A stretch of DNA of 64,000 nt from Candidatus Thorarchaeota archaeon (GCA_029855935.1 JAGSHN010000030.1:39528-103527), one strand, 5' to 3'; positions 17,874-27,681 are shown, counted from the first letter of the stretch. Program-made: numbers and translations. The notes: generated from the sequence alone by a model not told the origin.

Positions 17874-18751
17874 AGCTCTACCGCCTCCAGTTTGAAGTCC
17901 GGTGCGATCGTCTGGTACTCGAGTCCAATGTCATCCAGTCCCATTGCAAAGGCCGTGAGCTGCGAGATGTGAATGACCGGGACGTTGAAGTTAGTCCCGA
18001 ATTTCTCGTTCAGGCTCTTCTGACCAGTGTCGAACTGTAGATGGCAGAAGGGGCAGATGTCCAGGATTGCCTCGGCCCCAACCTCCGTTATGGCCGCCAT
18101 CTTCTCGCCCAACATCTCCAGCGAGACCTCGATGTGACCTGCTCTCACACCGCCGCCCGCTCCGCAGCACGCGTGTTTCCTGCGGTAGTCAATCAACTCG
18201 ACGCCGAGTGCCTCAAAGTAGTCTTCAAGAATCGTCGGGTCCTCGGGATCGTCAATCTGTTTGAGGTGGAATGGCCGAAGGAAGTGACAACCATAGTGGA
18301 TTGCACCACGCAGACGCACCTTGCGCTTGAGATAGTCCCGAATCCCATAGGGCCCAATGTCAAAACCGAGGACCTGAGCAATGTGTTTGACCTCCTGATT
18401 CGCCTCGACATGATAGCCGAGATCCGCCAGCCGGGCGTTCACATCCTTTTTCAGCTCCTCGTCGTTCTTCAGGGCGTGGTTTACCTCGAAGAGTGTGCCG
18501 AAGCATCCGTTGCACACAGTGAGGAGGTCTGCACCGTTCGCCTCCGCGATGGCGAGGTTTCTTGCTGCAGCCACCATCCAGTCCGGCTTGTTGAAGGAGC
18601 GGAAGACTCCGGGTGCAGGACAGCAGCCCGCGCGCTCCATCTCCTTGATCTCGATTCCCAGCTTGTCCAGAACAAATCGTGTCGTGGACTCAATGGCGGG
18701 ATATCGGTTGGGCATTATGCAGCCCAGAAACAACGAGTATGACTGTGCCAC
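17870..18751 (-). CDS. hdrB: HdrB-like subunit with two CCG domains
   Basis: This 293-residue protein has both cysteine-rich CCG modules that bind the noncubane [4Fe-4S] clusters of HdrB: FLGCIMPN, AGCCPAPGVF and VCNGCFGTL in the first half, then YGCHFLRP, HACCGAGGG and DICPFCHLQFD in the second. HdrB is the catalytic thiol-disulfide subunit. In methanogens the substrate is CoM-S-S-CoB; without methanogenesis genes in view, the actual disulfide or sulfur substrate is unknown. It overlaps hdrA by 4 bp and abuts hdrC. Confidence 0.94.
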   Translation of the reverse strand: MAQSYSLFLGCIMPNRYPAIESTTRFVLDKLGIEIKEMERAGCCPAPGVFRSFNKPDWMVAAARNLAIAEANGADLLTVCNGCFGTLFEVNHALKNDEELKKDVNARLADLGYHVEANQEVKHIAQVLGFDIGPYGIRDYLKRKVRLRGAIHYGCHFLRPFHLKQIDDPEDPTILEDYFEALGVELIDYRRKHACCGAGGGVRAGHIEVSLEMLGEKMAAITEVGAEAILDICPFCHLQFDTGQKSLNEKFGTNFNVPVIHISQLTAFAMGLDDIGLEYQTIAPDFKLEAVEL

Positions 18752-19293
18752 TAACGTTCTTCCTCCTCGTCATGGTCCTCTGGTCTCGGTGGCAACTGGA
18801 AGAGCGTTTTGCCGAGCTTCTCCAGTTCTTCGGGATAACAGTAAACAGTGGGAGGGAGCTCGGGCAGGCCGAGCTCCTTTCTTATCTTGCGAATCCTGTC
18901 GTTGATGGGGACAGCGTGGCCCGTCTTGTGTAGAAGGTCCACCGTCTTGCGATGCTTGTCGCTGATGAATCCCCTCGCTGATGCCAGGTTTCTGAGGGCA
19001 ATTATCGCATCTGTCACTTGCAGGTCGCGTGGACATCTGTCATAGCATTGGTAGCATGTCGTGCAGAGCCATATGTCGGGATCCGAGAGGACCACCTCGA
19101 TGCTGAATGCAGCCTTGCGCATCACCTCGCGGGTACGCATCGCTGTCCAGCGCCCAGAGGGGCAGCTGGCGGTACAGGTCCCGCACTGAATGCAGAGATT
19201 GGGATCGAACCCGGCTGCCTTCAATGTCTCCTCGATGGTCGGATCCCTCTTGCCGGAGTCCAGCACGCACGGTGGGTTCTTGAAGACGGACAA
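18751..19293 (-). CDS. hdrC: HdrC-like ferredoxin subunit
   Basis: This 180-residue subunit carries two classic [4Fe-4S] motifs, LCIQCGTCTASCPSGR (~35) and LCTTCYQCYDRCPRDL (~82), typical of HdrC, which wires HdrA to HdrB. The C-terminal tail is acidic (DHDEEEER). It is preceded 22 bp upstream by a DsrE-like gene on the same strand and followed without a gap by hdrB, so it lies near the 5' end of the Hdr operon. Confidence 0.93.
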   Translation of the reverse strand: MSVFKNPPCVLDSGKRDPTIEETLKAAGFDPNLCIQCGTCTASCPSGRWTAMRTREVMRKAAFSIEVVLSDPDIWLCTTCYQCYDRCPRDLQVTDAIIALRNLASARGFISDKHRKTVDLLHKTGHAVPINDRIRKIRKELGLPELPPTVYCYPEELEKLGKTLFQLPPRPEDHDEEEER

Positions 19294-19315
19294 GACGGAC
19301 CACCTCGTCTGACAT

Positions 19316-19672
19316 CTACGCTCCGAAGAAGACCGTCTGGTCGGCCTCTTTCATTGTGTTGACGAGCCTGTGGATGTCGATCACCTCGACACCGTCAATC
19401 AGGCTGCTGGCATCGATGCCGCGCTCCTTGAGACACAGACCACAGGCGATCACTTTGCCGCCGGCGTCCATAAAGTCCTGAAGGACCTGAACAACTTGGA
19501 AGAACTGCTTCGCCTCCTGTCCCTTGACGGCACAGTAGACGCCATCCTCCATCAGGATGATGGTGGTCTCACAGTCCTCCATCACAGACGTAAGTCCAAT
19601 TCTGGCGGCCGTGAACGCTCCAATCTTGTCGTAGGGAGGTGTTGCGATTATTAGTGCGAACTTCTTGCTCAC
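19316..19672 (-). CDS. DsrE-like protein heading the Hdr operon
   Basis: This 118-residue protein is DsrE/DsrF-like: FALIIATPPYDKIGAFTAAR, TTIILMEDGVYCAVKG, then ACGLCLKERG with two cysteines at the position of the family's active-site Cys, and IDIHRLV. GTG 19672 is chosen because GAGGTGA lies just upstream and the fold begins immediately; an upstream ATG at 19825 would overlap the divergent promoter region. It is probably the first gene of the DsrE-HdrCBA-MvhD-TusA operon, linking sulfur transfer to the Hdr complex. Confidence 0.82.
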   Translation of the reverse strand: MSKKFALIIATPPYDKIGAFTAARIGLTSVMEDCETTIILMEDGVYCAVKGQEAKQFFQVVQVLQDFMDAGGKVIACGLCLKERGIDASSLIDGVEVIDIHRLVNTMKEADQTVFFGA

Positions 19673-19822
19673 GTCTCTCACCTCGTTTTGGGTGTTAACG
19701 GCTCGCGGCGATGCTCTAAATAAATGTATGGCTATGAGGCTTCTCTCCAAACAATCGTTTACTGATGAGGGAAAGAGATAAATAAACGAGTGGCGGGGAC
19801 CGAGGCAATACGCCCACGTGCA

Positions 19823-19832
19823 CATATATATC
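19823..19832 (+). promoter_or_regulatory. TATA-like box of the Lrp/AsnC gene
   Basis: CATATATATC is an archaeal-type TATA element about 40 bp before the GTG start at 19871, in a 198-bp divergent intergenic region shared with the DsrE-Hdr operon. Binding of the regulator here could control both directions. Confidence 0.45.
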
Positions 19833-19870
19833 GAGGGACGTCATATTCCGAAGGCCACGGAGACAGAGAC

Positions 19871-20389
19871 GTGAAAGCCAGACTGCCTGTTGACACTCTC
19901 CGAGAACCAGAAAGGGTTCTTGAGATGCTTGAGAGTGCGGCAGGCATTGACGAGCTGGACATCAGTATCATCCTCATTCTGCAGGAAAACGGACGCGCAT
20001 CATTCAATGAGATAGCCAAGCGACTGGGCGTGAGCGTGGCAACGGTCAGCAAGCGTGTCAGGGCACTTGAGGAGAGGGGGATCATAAAGGGGTACGCGGC
20101 CGTCATCTCCTGTGAGAACCTCGGGTTCACCGAGAACCTGTGGCTGATGGTTCACACAAAACCGGGGGCTGACGTAGACTCAATAGGCAAGCAGATCTCG
20201 GGGCTCATCGGCGTCAAGTGTGTGTACAGCATCTATGCCGACTTTGATCTCCTCGTACACATCTGCTGCGCGACACAGGAAGAGATTGCCGCAACACTGC
20301 AGGCCATCGGCAAGATTCGTGATGTCGTCCGCGTCACCAAGATGAGCGTCTGCTCGAAGATAAAAGAGGAGTTCAAGATAGTCCTCTAG
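19871..20389 (+). CDS. Lrp/AsnC-family transcriptional regulator
   Basis: This 172-residue protein has an N-terminal helix-turn-helix (ELDISIILILQENGRASFNE, then GVSVATVSKRVRALEERG) and a C-terminal RAM-like sensor domain (VYSIYADFDLLVHIC). GTG 19871 is preferred: GGAG lies about 8 bp upstream and the longer frame from 19790 runs through the TATA box. It is divergent from the DsrE-Hdr operon, so that operon is a plausible target. The ligand is unknown. The sensor domain contains SCENLGF and ICCATQ cysteines that could be redox-active, which is speculation. Confidence 0.85.
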   Translation: MKARLPVDTLREPERVLEMLESAAGIDELDISIILILQENGRASFNEIAKRLGVSVATVSKRVRALEERGIIKGYAAVISCENLGFTENLWLMVHTKPGADVDSIGKQISGLIGVKCVYSIYADFDLLVHICCATQEEIAATLQAIGKIRDVVRVTKMSVCSKIKEEFKIVL

Positions 20390-20486
20390 CGTCGACTGGA
20401 CGCTCCCGCGAGACTCCAGTGGAGTGCCATTGCCACGGAGAGTACCTCTAAAAGGACTACAGACGGGAGTTCGCCGGCGGAGACGC

Positions 20487-21962
20487 ATGGCGACAGAGAA
20501 CGATCAGCGGGTGCTTCTCTCAGTGGGCATAGATGTGGGGACAGCCACATCCCATCTGGTATTCAGCAGACTCACCCTTCAGCGGGATCCCCAGAGCAGG
20601 ACCAACAAGTTCGAGGTGATGAAGAGGGAGATACTCTTCGAGGGGCCAATTCATCTCACTCCACTCATTGGAGAGACAAGGATAGACTACGACCTGCTGA
20701 AGGATATGCTGCTAGAGGACTATAGAGAGGCGGGTGTGGATCCCGGCGATGTTGACACCGGCGCAGTGATTGTGACCGGTGAGAGCGCTAGGCGTCAGAA
20801 TGCCGACGAGATTGTCCGCGCGCTCGCAGGTGAGGGTGGCAGATTTGTAGCGGCAACTGCTGGACCCAATATGGAGAGCCTACTGGCCGCCTACGGCTCC
20901 GGTGCGGTGGAGCTCTCAAGAAGACAGGGCATCACTGTCATCAATGTCGACATAGGTGGAGGCTCCTCAAATGTCGCAGTATGCTCAAAGGGTCGTGTCG
21001 TTGATACCACTGCTATCAGCGTCGGCGGACGGCTTGTCGCATTGGATGAACACGGTAGAATTCGAAGGATAGAGGCGCCGGCCAAGACCATCGCCCGTCA
21101 TCTCGGTCACACGCTCAGGGTCGGCCAGAGTATTGAGCCCACGGTGATTGGCGAGATCGTGACGCAGCTTGCCGATGCCCTCGCTCAGGTCTTGAGGGGA
21201 CCACAGATTGACCAGCTGGCGCAGCAGCTGATGTTGACCTCCCCTCTGAAGGAGAACTACACACCCGACCTGATTACGTTCTCTGGAGGAGTCGCGGAGT
21301 ACATCTACGGCCTTGAGAAACGGTCCTTTGGAGATATTGGTCGGCAGCTCGCGGAGCAGGTTGCGATGCGCGTGGACTCACTCGGTATGTCGTTGGGGGA
21401 GGTCGAGCAGAGGATCAGAGCCACTGTCATCGGAGTGGGGCAGAACACCCTCCGTGTAAGCGGATCAACGACGTACCTCTCAGAAGGCGTCAGATTCCCG
21501 TTTCGGGATCTTCCCGTCGTCGAACCACTGCTGTCAGAGCGCTGGTGGAAGAAGGGGAGCGTCGTTGAAGAGATAGGGCACGCGCTGAAGAGGTTTGACC
21601 TCCGAGAGGCGAGCGACGCATTCCTCCTCTCCTTCAGGGGACACCTCCCTCCTTCCTATGAGATTCTGGCAGAGTTCTCGCGCGGGCTTGTGCGGGCGGT
21701 CAGGGACCACTGTCAGGACGGAAGGCCACTGTTTCTCTGCTTTCAAGAGGACATCGGCAACAGTGTGGGGAACATCATCCGCAGAGAGACGGACTTTCAA
21801 GGGCCGATCATCTCTGTCGACGAGCTCGATGTGCGCGAGGGAGAGTACGTGGACATTGGAGAGCCCGTCATCGGTGAGTCTGTCGTGCCTGTGATTGTCA
21901 AGACCCTGGTGTTCGCAGGTAGTGACAGCAGACAACACAAGAGGAGAGCCTCGAAGACGTAG
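20487..21962 (+). CDS. eutA: EutA-like ethanolamine ammonia-lyase reactivase (ASKHA ATPase)
   Basis: This protein of about 491 residues matches EutA: SVGIDVGTATSHLVFSRLTL with the phosphate-1 loop of the actin/Hsp70 ATPase fold, LTPLIGETRIDYDLL, GAVIVTGESARRQNADEIV, FVAATAGPNMESLLAAYGSGA, INVDIGGGSSNVAV (phosphate-2) and FSGGVAEYIYG. EutA removes damaged cobalamin from ethanolamine ammonia-lyase EutBC. No eutB or eutC is nearby, so it may reactivate another B12 enzyme. ATG 20487 is supported by GGCGGAG five bases upstream and a TATA-like TCTAAAAGG near 20447; the frame to 20424 adds a basic, unlikely leader. Confidence 0.85.
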   Translation: MATENDQRVLLSVGIDVGTATSHLVFSRLTLQRDPQSRTNKFEVMKREILFEGPIHLTPLIGETRIDYDLLKDMLLEDYREAGVDPGDVDTGAVIVTGESARRQNADEIVRALAGEGGRFVAATAGPNMESLLAAYGSGAVELSRRQGITVINVDIGGGSSNVAVCSKGRVVDTTAISVGGRLVALDEHGRIRRIEAPAKTIARHLGHTLRVGQSIEPTVIGEIVTQLADALAQVLRGPQIDQLAQQLMLTSPLKENYTPDLITFSGGVAEYIYGLEKRSFGDIGRQLAEQVAMRVDSLGMSLGEVEQRIRATVIGVGQNTLRVSGSTTYLSEGVRFPFRDLPVVEPLLSERWWKKGSVVEEIGHALKRFDLREASDAFLLSFRGHLPPSYEILAEFSRGLVRAVRDHCQDGRPLFLCFQEDIGNSVGNIIRRETDFQGPIISVDELDVREGEYVDIGEPVIGESVVPVIVKTLVFAGSDSRQHKRRASKT

Positions 21963-22023
21963 AGAGTGGCCCTCGAAGATAGCAGGCCAGAGATCATCTC
22001 AAGTCTATCGGTGCGCCTCACAA

Positions 22024-22467
22024 TCAGTCAGCGTACCTCGGGGCAAGGTCTCTGAACCACGGTGCAACCACGGCATGATCCACCCTGTCAGAAGAGGGAA
22101 GGTAGGGCTTGATGTCGATGACCGGTGAGCCGTCAAAGGCGTCAATCTCGTCAATCCACACACGGCACTCGTCAAGATTCACCGACTCGACCCTCACAAC
22201 AGAGTGGCCGATTGGATTCGGCCTCGCCGGGCTCCTGCAGGCAAAGACACCGGAGAGTTCCGGGATCCGTCCTCCCTTCTTATGCGGATAGACTGTGGTG
22301 ACAGCTCTGTCATCAGGATTGTCCCTGCCCGATATCCACCACAGCACGATGATGTGAGAGAACTTGTCAACATTGATCAATGCGTCGCAGTATCGCCTGT
22401 CCACCTCGATGCATCTGCGGCCATCTCGCGTTGCTACGACTCCCACACTGACAATACGGAACTCCAT
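22024..22467 (-). CDS. trmO: TrmO/TsaA-family tRNA (N6-threonylcarbamoyl-A37) methyltransferase
   Basis: This protein of about 147 residues has the TsaA/TrmO beta-barrel motifs FSHIIVLWWISGRD, GVFACRSPARPNPIGHSVVRVE, and IDAFDGSPVIDIKPYLP. TrmO methylates t6A37 in tRNA-Thr using S-adenosylmethionine; some archaeal homologues may act on other substrates. The family fold starts at the methionine at 22467, so the 20 upstream codons to 22527 are excluded. It converges on eutA with a 61-bp gap. Confidence 0.88.
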   Translation of the reverse strand: MEFRIVSVGVVATRDGRRCIEVDRRYCDALINVDKFSHIIVLWWISGRDNPDDRAVTTVYPHKKGGRIPELSGVFACRSPARPNPIGHSVVRVESVNLDECRVWIDEIDAFDGSPVIDIKPYLPSSDRVDHAVVAPWFRDLAPRYAD

Positions 22468-22697
22468 AGTTCGTCTGTGTTCGAGGGTGGAGAAAAAGCC
22501 AACGGCCAGCGGTCCGTCGTCCCACATACGATGTCCCGGCCAAGGCCGAAATCCGCTAGAAGTACGCTTTTAAGTGAAGCGCTCTACAGATGAGGAGACC
22601 CCACATCGGTCCCCTCGTCTGATACAACTGACCTCAACAACAGACGGTTCCCCGTCAGCGAAGCGGACGGGTGCCAGCCACCTGATCAAGTGAAACA

Positions 22698-23993
22698 ATG
22701 ATGTTGCAATTCAGCATTCAACTCTCAATGACGCTCGCAGTAGGAACGCTCGTAGTGTTCATACTGATAATGACAATTGCAATCCTCCGATTTGCCGGTT
22801 CGCCACAGTTCAGACTGTGGGCAGCTGGTTGGGCCACAATCACAGTCGGGCATATCTTCGGTCTATTCTCTGCTCCCCGGGCGTTCAGCCTGCCAGACGT
22901 TCTCTCAATATCGGGAATGGTCGTCGGAGGGACGCTCATTGTGATTGCCCGCCGGAGGAGGGTGAAGACACGTCGGGTAGGAACTGGCATTCTATTGTCG
23001 GTTCTCGGCTCCCTCATCTACGCATCAGTGTGCTACCTTCTCACGCCCCCAGCTGTGGTTGCCAATGTCCCCGCGCATCTCTATTCGTCGCTCGTGTTTT
23101 CTGTGCTTCTAGTTGGTCTCCTTCCAACTCGGGCGAGAGGAGTATTCTTTACGCTCTTCAAGTCAAGTGTGGCCATGTGGATTCCCACCAGTGTGCTCTT
23201 CAGTCTGACTCTGCTCAGCCCTGACTCACTGTATCCAGTCTTCTTGTGGGCTGAGATGGCGATCCTTGTTCTCATGGGCGGCGCCATCTTTGGCTTTCTT
23301 CTCATGCTCAATGACTTCAGAATTCGCCAAGAGATTGCCGCCTCGGCCATCCTGGGCGGGATCATCCAGCACGACGTTCGGAACTATCTGCAGACAATCG
23401 CCTCCAGCCTCGAACTCATGAGGACCGATGAAGAGCGATTCGAGGAGTGGCTACAACTAGCCGGGGAGACTACCGAACAGGCAATTGTGTTCGTCAATCA
23501 GATGCGCGAGTTCAGCGTGGCCACACTCAGGAGTGCAGCACCCACCCACGTGCTCGACATTGTAGACGTCGTCACATCAGTCGTCGAGACGATGAACAGG
23601 CTGCGGCGATCATCGCGACAACACATAGCCTTTGAGCCCTGCGCTGAGCTCAGGGTCATCGCAAGTACGGTGGTACGTCAGGTAGTGTGGAACATCATCG
23701 ACAATTCCTTCAAACATGGTAGCAAGGTCGTCACAGTCGGTTGCGGAAAGACCGACGACCACGCCTACGTCACGATCGAGGACCAGGCCGGTGGGCTTGA
23801 CGAGGAGACAATTGCCTATCTCACAGACCCCGACATCGCGTACGCCGACGCACCAGGTCTGGGTATGGGAATCATCCTCATCAAGGGACTGACCGGGATG
23901 TCGGGCGGTGAGCTTCACGTCGAGAATATCAGCGGAGGGGACGGCACTGCCATCGGCACACGGTTCACGGTCCTCCTCCCTCTTGCCAAGTGA
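22698..23993 (+). CDS. Membrane sensor histidine kinase
   Basis: The first ~215 of 431 residues contain about seven hydrophobic spans, an MHYT/7TM-like sensor with no recognisable ligand pocket. The kinase core follows: IIQHDVRNYLQTIASSLELM (~220), N-box NIIDNSFKHGS (~335), G1 IEDQAGGLDEE (~358) and G2 GLGMGIILIKGLTGM (~390). The HDVRNYLQ phosphoacceptor resembles the HDVKNLLQ of the kinase at 9495, suggesting one archaeal subfamily. No response regulator is adjacent. Two ATG codons, 22698 and 22701, are equally plausible starts. Confidence 0.85.
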   Translation: MMLQFSIQLSMTLAVGTLVVFILIMTIAILRFAGSPQFRLWAAGWATITVGHIFGLFSAPRAFSLPDVLSISGMVVGGTLIVIARRRRVKTRRVGTGILLSVLGSLIYASVCYLLTPPAVVANVPAHLYSSLVFSVLLVGLLPTRARGVFFTLFKSSVAMWIPTSVLFSLTLLSPDSLYPVFLWAEMAILVLMGGAIFGFLLMLNDFRIRQEIAASAILGGIIQHDVRNYLQTIASSLELMRTDEERFEEWLQLAGETTEQAIVFVNQMREFSVATLRSAAPTHVLDIVDVVTSVVETMNRLRRSSRQHIAFEPCAELRVIASTVVRQVVWNIIDNSFKHGSKVVTVGCGKTDDHAYVTIEDQAGGLDEETIAYLTDPDIAYADAPGLGMGIILIKGLTGMSGGELHVENISGGDGTAIGTRFTVLLPLAK

Positions 23994-24099
23994 GTGTTCG
24001 AGAGCCGGGTCGAACCATACCTCTCTCCGAGTTGGCTCCCCCGCGTGGCGACACCGATATCGTCTATGTGTATCTTGTCACACCACCGTGCACAACTAG

Positions 24100-24173
24100 A
24101 GGTTTCCAGGACGGGGTGCACACAGCGACCACCATAACGCTTATTTTGGCGAAAATGAGTGAAAATACCTGCG
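24100..24173 (+). promoter_or_regulatory. Putative CRISPR leader
   Basis: About 70 bp of AT-richer sequence precedes the first repeat, including TTATTTTGGCGAAAATG. The array's intact end is on this side and its decayed end on the other, so the leader and crRNA promoter should be here, with transcription to the right. The repeat's GTTGAAAC 3' end agrees with this orientation. Confidence 0.6.
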
Positions 24174-27100
24174 GTTTGAATCGGACTAGAAGTAGGGTTG
24201 AAACCTCCTCCTGCTTGGCAGTGGCACTGGGTGTCTCGTCCTCGGTTTGAATCGGACTAGAAGTAGGGTTGAAACATTCTTGATGGTAATATAAATATCA
24301 CGATTAGACTTTGGTTTGAATCGGACTAGAAGTAGGGTTGAAACCGCACATGTGCTCCTCGAACAACTTGCTGTCATAGATGGTTTGAATCGGACTAGAA
24401 GTAGGGTTGAAACATGGAGTGTTATTTAATGAAACGATTTATGCTTCATGTTTGAATCGGACTAGAAGTAGGGTTGAAACCACAGACAATGGGACTCAGA
24501 AAAATATTCAACATCTTGGGTTTGAATCGGACTAGAAGTAGGGTTGAAACCTGTGAAGGTGTGATTGGACACGGAGTAGTAGACAGGTTTGAATCGGACT
24601 AGAAGTAGGGTTGAAACTCACAGTGCGAGGACTGGCACCCTCTACGTGGATGAGTTTGAATCGGACTAGAAGTAGGGTTGAAACGTTCGAGGACGGTGGC
24701 GCCGTTGGTTTCGTTAGGAACGAGTTTGAATCGGACTAGAAGTAGGGTTGAAACTCTATGAGAAAGTCTCTGGGTCGTGGACTGCCGTCTCGTTTGAATC
24801 GGACTAGAAGTAGGGTTGAAACCAATTTTTCTAGTTCCTTATCCTTCTCCTCCTGCATCGTTTGAATCGGACTAGAAGTAGGGTTGAAACGATGCAGAGA
24901 ACCGACTCTGGCACGAGGTCTCTTCGAGGTTTGAATCGGACTAGAAGTAGGGTTGAAACATATCTCTACTCCTTAGAGGCGTTTCGAAATCGAAACAAGT
25001 TTGAATCGGACTAGAAGTAGGGTTGAAACTATCAACTCGCGGGCCGAAGAGCTCTAGGCGCATGCGTTTGAATCGGACTAGAAGTAGGGTTGAAACGGAG
25101 TTGAAGAAAGAAGATGGATGTACTACTGCTATGTTTGAATCGGACTAGAAGTAGGGTTGAAACCCCAGTACGCCGACACTCTCCTCATCGCGTCGCATGA
25201 CGTTTGAATCGGACTAGAAGTAGGGTTGAAACTGTAGTACAGCACTGCAAGCGCCACCAGCACCATCACGGTTTGAATCGGACTAGAAGTAGGGTTGAAA
25301 CTCACTTGCTTTTGATGCTTTAGTCTTTTGACAAGCATGTTTGAATCGGACTAGAAGTAGGGTTGAAACACAGCACTTCCAATACTTGTAATTCCGCTGT
25401 ATACCCAGTTTGAATCGGACTAGAAGTAGGGTTGAAACCGACAACGACATCCGCATCGTCGCGGGTGATGATCTGTTTGAATCGGACTAGAAGTAGGGTT
25501 GAAACTGTGATCCGATCGGAACAGGAACGAATGGATTTGTTGGTTTGAATCGGACTAGAAGTAGGGCTGAAACCGTCGTCCGCGAGCGTCACTGTCTGCA
25601 GCCTGCCCTGTTTGAATCGGACTAGAAGTAGGGTTGAAACATGAGGCTGAGGAGCTCGCGCTGGCGATGTACGTAGAGTTTGAATCGGACTAGAAGTAGG
25701 GTTGAAACTCACGTCTTCAGGGGGTTCCACAACCCCAGCCTTTATGTTTGAATCGGACTAGAAGTAGGGTTGAAACGAGAAGCTGACTGACCTACTTCGA
25801 GCCTTGACCATCTGGTTTGAATCGGACTAGAAGTAGGGTTGAAACCAATGACTGCAGGCTCTTTTCGAACAATTCATGCAGAGTTTGAATCGGACTAGAA
25901 GTAGGGTTGAAACCCTCGAAGGAGGCGAATACTTCATACGATGTCTCATGTTTGAATCGGACTAGAAGTAGGGTTGAAACCCGCTCTCGGGTCTCTGTTC
26001 CCAGAGGGAGCACCAGTGTTTGAATCGGACTAGAAGTAGGGTTGAAACAGGGACCCCACCTCGACTATCACCCGCTTCTCCCTCTGTTTGAATCGGACTA
26101 GAAGTAGGGTTGAAACCCATTTTTTCCCAGACCATTAGATGATCAGACAACTGGTTTGAATCGGACTAGAAGTAGGGTTGAAACCTGGTGCATACATCGA
26201 GTTCGGCGTCAAGTTCTACGTGTTTGAATCGGACTAGAAGTAGGGTTGAAACTAGCGAGTGTCGCCATGTCAAGGTTACGACGAATCACGTTTGAATCGG
26301 ACTAGAAGTAGGGTTGAAACGAACACGCTACAACTACAACTCGGCAAGACAGGAAACGTTTGAATCGGACTAGAAGTAGGGTTGAAACGTGCCATCTGAT
26401 CCTCCAAGACCATGTGACCATCGAGTTTGAATCGGACTAGAAGTAGGGTTGAAACGTGCCATCTGATCCTCCAAGACCATGTGACCATCGAGTTTGAATC
26501 GGACTAGAAGTAGGGTTGAAACTCGTGAGTATCAGAGGCTGTGTGATTCGCGACATCGGTTTGAATCGGACTAGAAGTAGGGTTGAAACTTGAACACACT
26601 ATATCGTGATGGAATATCCTGAATTTGTTTGAATCGGACTAGAAGTAGGGTTGAAACTCTGAGTACCCGTTCTGAGGTACCCAGATCGATTCGAGTTTGA
26701 ATCGGACTAGAAGTAGGGTTGAAACGATATTGTTCCTTATATGTCTCCGCATCCTTTCTCCATGTTTGAATCGGACTAGAAGTAGGGTTGAAACCTCTGA
26801 TATTCGACTGAAGCTGCTTCTTATTCTTTGAGTTTGAATCGGACTAGAAGTAGGGTTGAAACCAGCTGGCGCAGGAGCGCGTCCTCGAGGTCATCCTGGT
26901 TTGAATCGGACTAGAAGTAGGGTTGAAACCGACATGGACGGGTTTGGCTACTATGCACTGATTGAGGTTTGAATCGGACTAGAAGTAGGGTTGAAACCAA
27001 AGAAAAGAGGTGCAGAGAGGAGAGAGCGACAACAAGTTTGAATCGGACTAGAAGTAGGGTTGAAACCATAGCTGACGACATAGTCCGGGTCGCCCAACTG

Positions 27101-27475
27101 TTCGTTTGAATCGGACTAGAAGTAGGGTTGAAACCACACAGGGCAATGGAAGAACCAGTCAACGCCTCGAAGTTTGAATCGGACTAGAAGTAGGGTTGAA
27201 ACATATGTAGGTCGAGGTCAAGCGTGGTCCGTAGGACACCGTTTGAATCGGACTAGAAGTAGGGTTGAAACCGGTCATAGTGATATCATCTGCGATGAGT
27301 GTCCACGAGTTTGAATCGGACTAGAAGTAGGGTTGAAACCAAGGCTCCTGACTCTCTCGAAATGCGCCTTGTCCCGGTTTGAATCGGACTAGAGGTAGGG
27401 TTGAAACCTATGTAGTCACTGATGATCAGGCGGAGGAGCTGCGTGTTTGAATCGTACTATAAGTAGGGTTGAAGC
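24174..27475 (+). CRISPR. CRISPR array, 49 repeats of 31 bp, 48 spacers
   Basis: The 31-bp direct repeat begins GTTTGAATCGGACTAGAAG and ends TAGGGTTGAAAC. I count 49 copies from 24174 to 27445, with starts 67-71 bp apart and spacers of about 36-40 bp. Nearly all copies are identical. The exceptions are one T-to-C change at 25543-25573, one A-to-G at 27377-27407, and the last copy (27445-27475), which has several changes. Decay at the right end marks the trailer, so the leader is on the left. The GTTGAAAC end resembles the 3' handle of type I and III archaeal repeats. No cas gene lies within the window, so the type cannot be fixed. Confidence 0.98.
26358..26491 (+). repeat. Exact duplication of one CRISPR repeat-spacer unit
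   Basis: The two units 26358-26424 and 26425-26491 are identical, including their 36-bp spacers (starting GTGCCATCTGATCC). This is a 67-bp internal tandem duplication, more likely recombination between repeats than two independent acquisitions. Confidence 0.95.
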
Positions 27476-27513
27476 CGGTACATCATCAATTCACAGTCGA
27501 CTATCTCCCTCTT

Positions 27514-27681
27514 GCTCTGGTTAGACTACAAATGGGGTTGAACAACCGGGCCTCGTAGACTTCACCCTCATTCATAACGGTGCTTGAACCTGAGTACGAG
27601 CAGCGTTGAGACTCTAGATGGGCGTCGCAGCCATCCTCAAGGCCGCCGAGTTTGGATTGGCCTGTAGAACGACCTTGAAAC
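27514..27681 (+). repeat. Three decayed CRISPR repeats beyond the array end
   Basis: Degenerate repeat copies lie at about 27514-27543 (ending GGGGTTGAAC), 27582-27612 (GCTTGAACC...GTTGAGAC, 22 of 31 matches) and 27650-27681 (GTTTGGATTGG...CTTGAAAC, one inserted base). They are spaced 68-69 bp apart, continuing the array's period from the repeat at 27445. They extend the old array to within 10 bp of the next gene's stop codon. Confidence 0.8.

Noticed and set aside
25129-27162. Minus-strand frames with repeating FNPTSSPIQT peptide
   Set aside because: They are translations of the CRISPR repeats and not genes.
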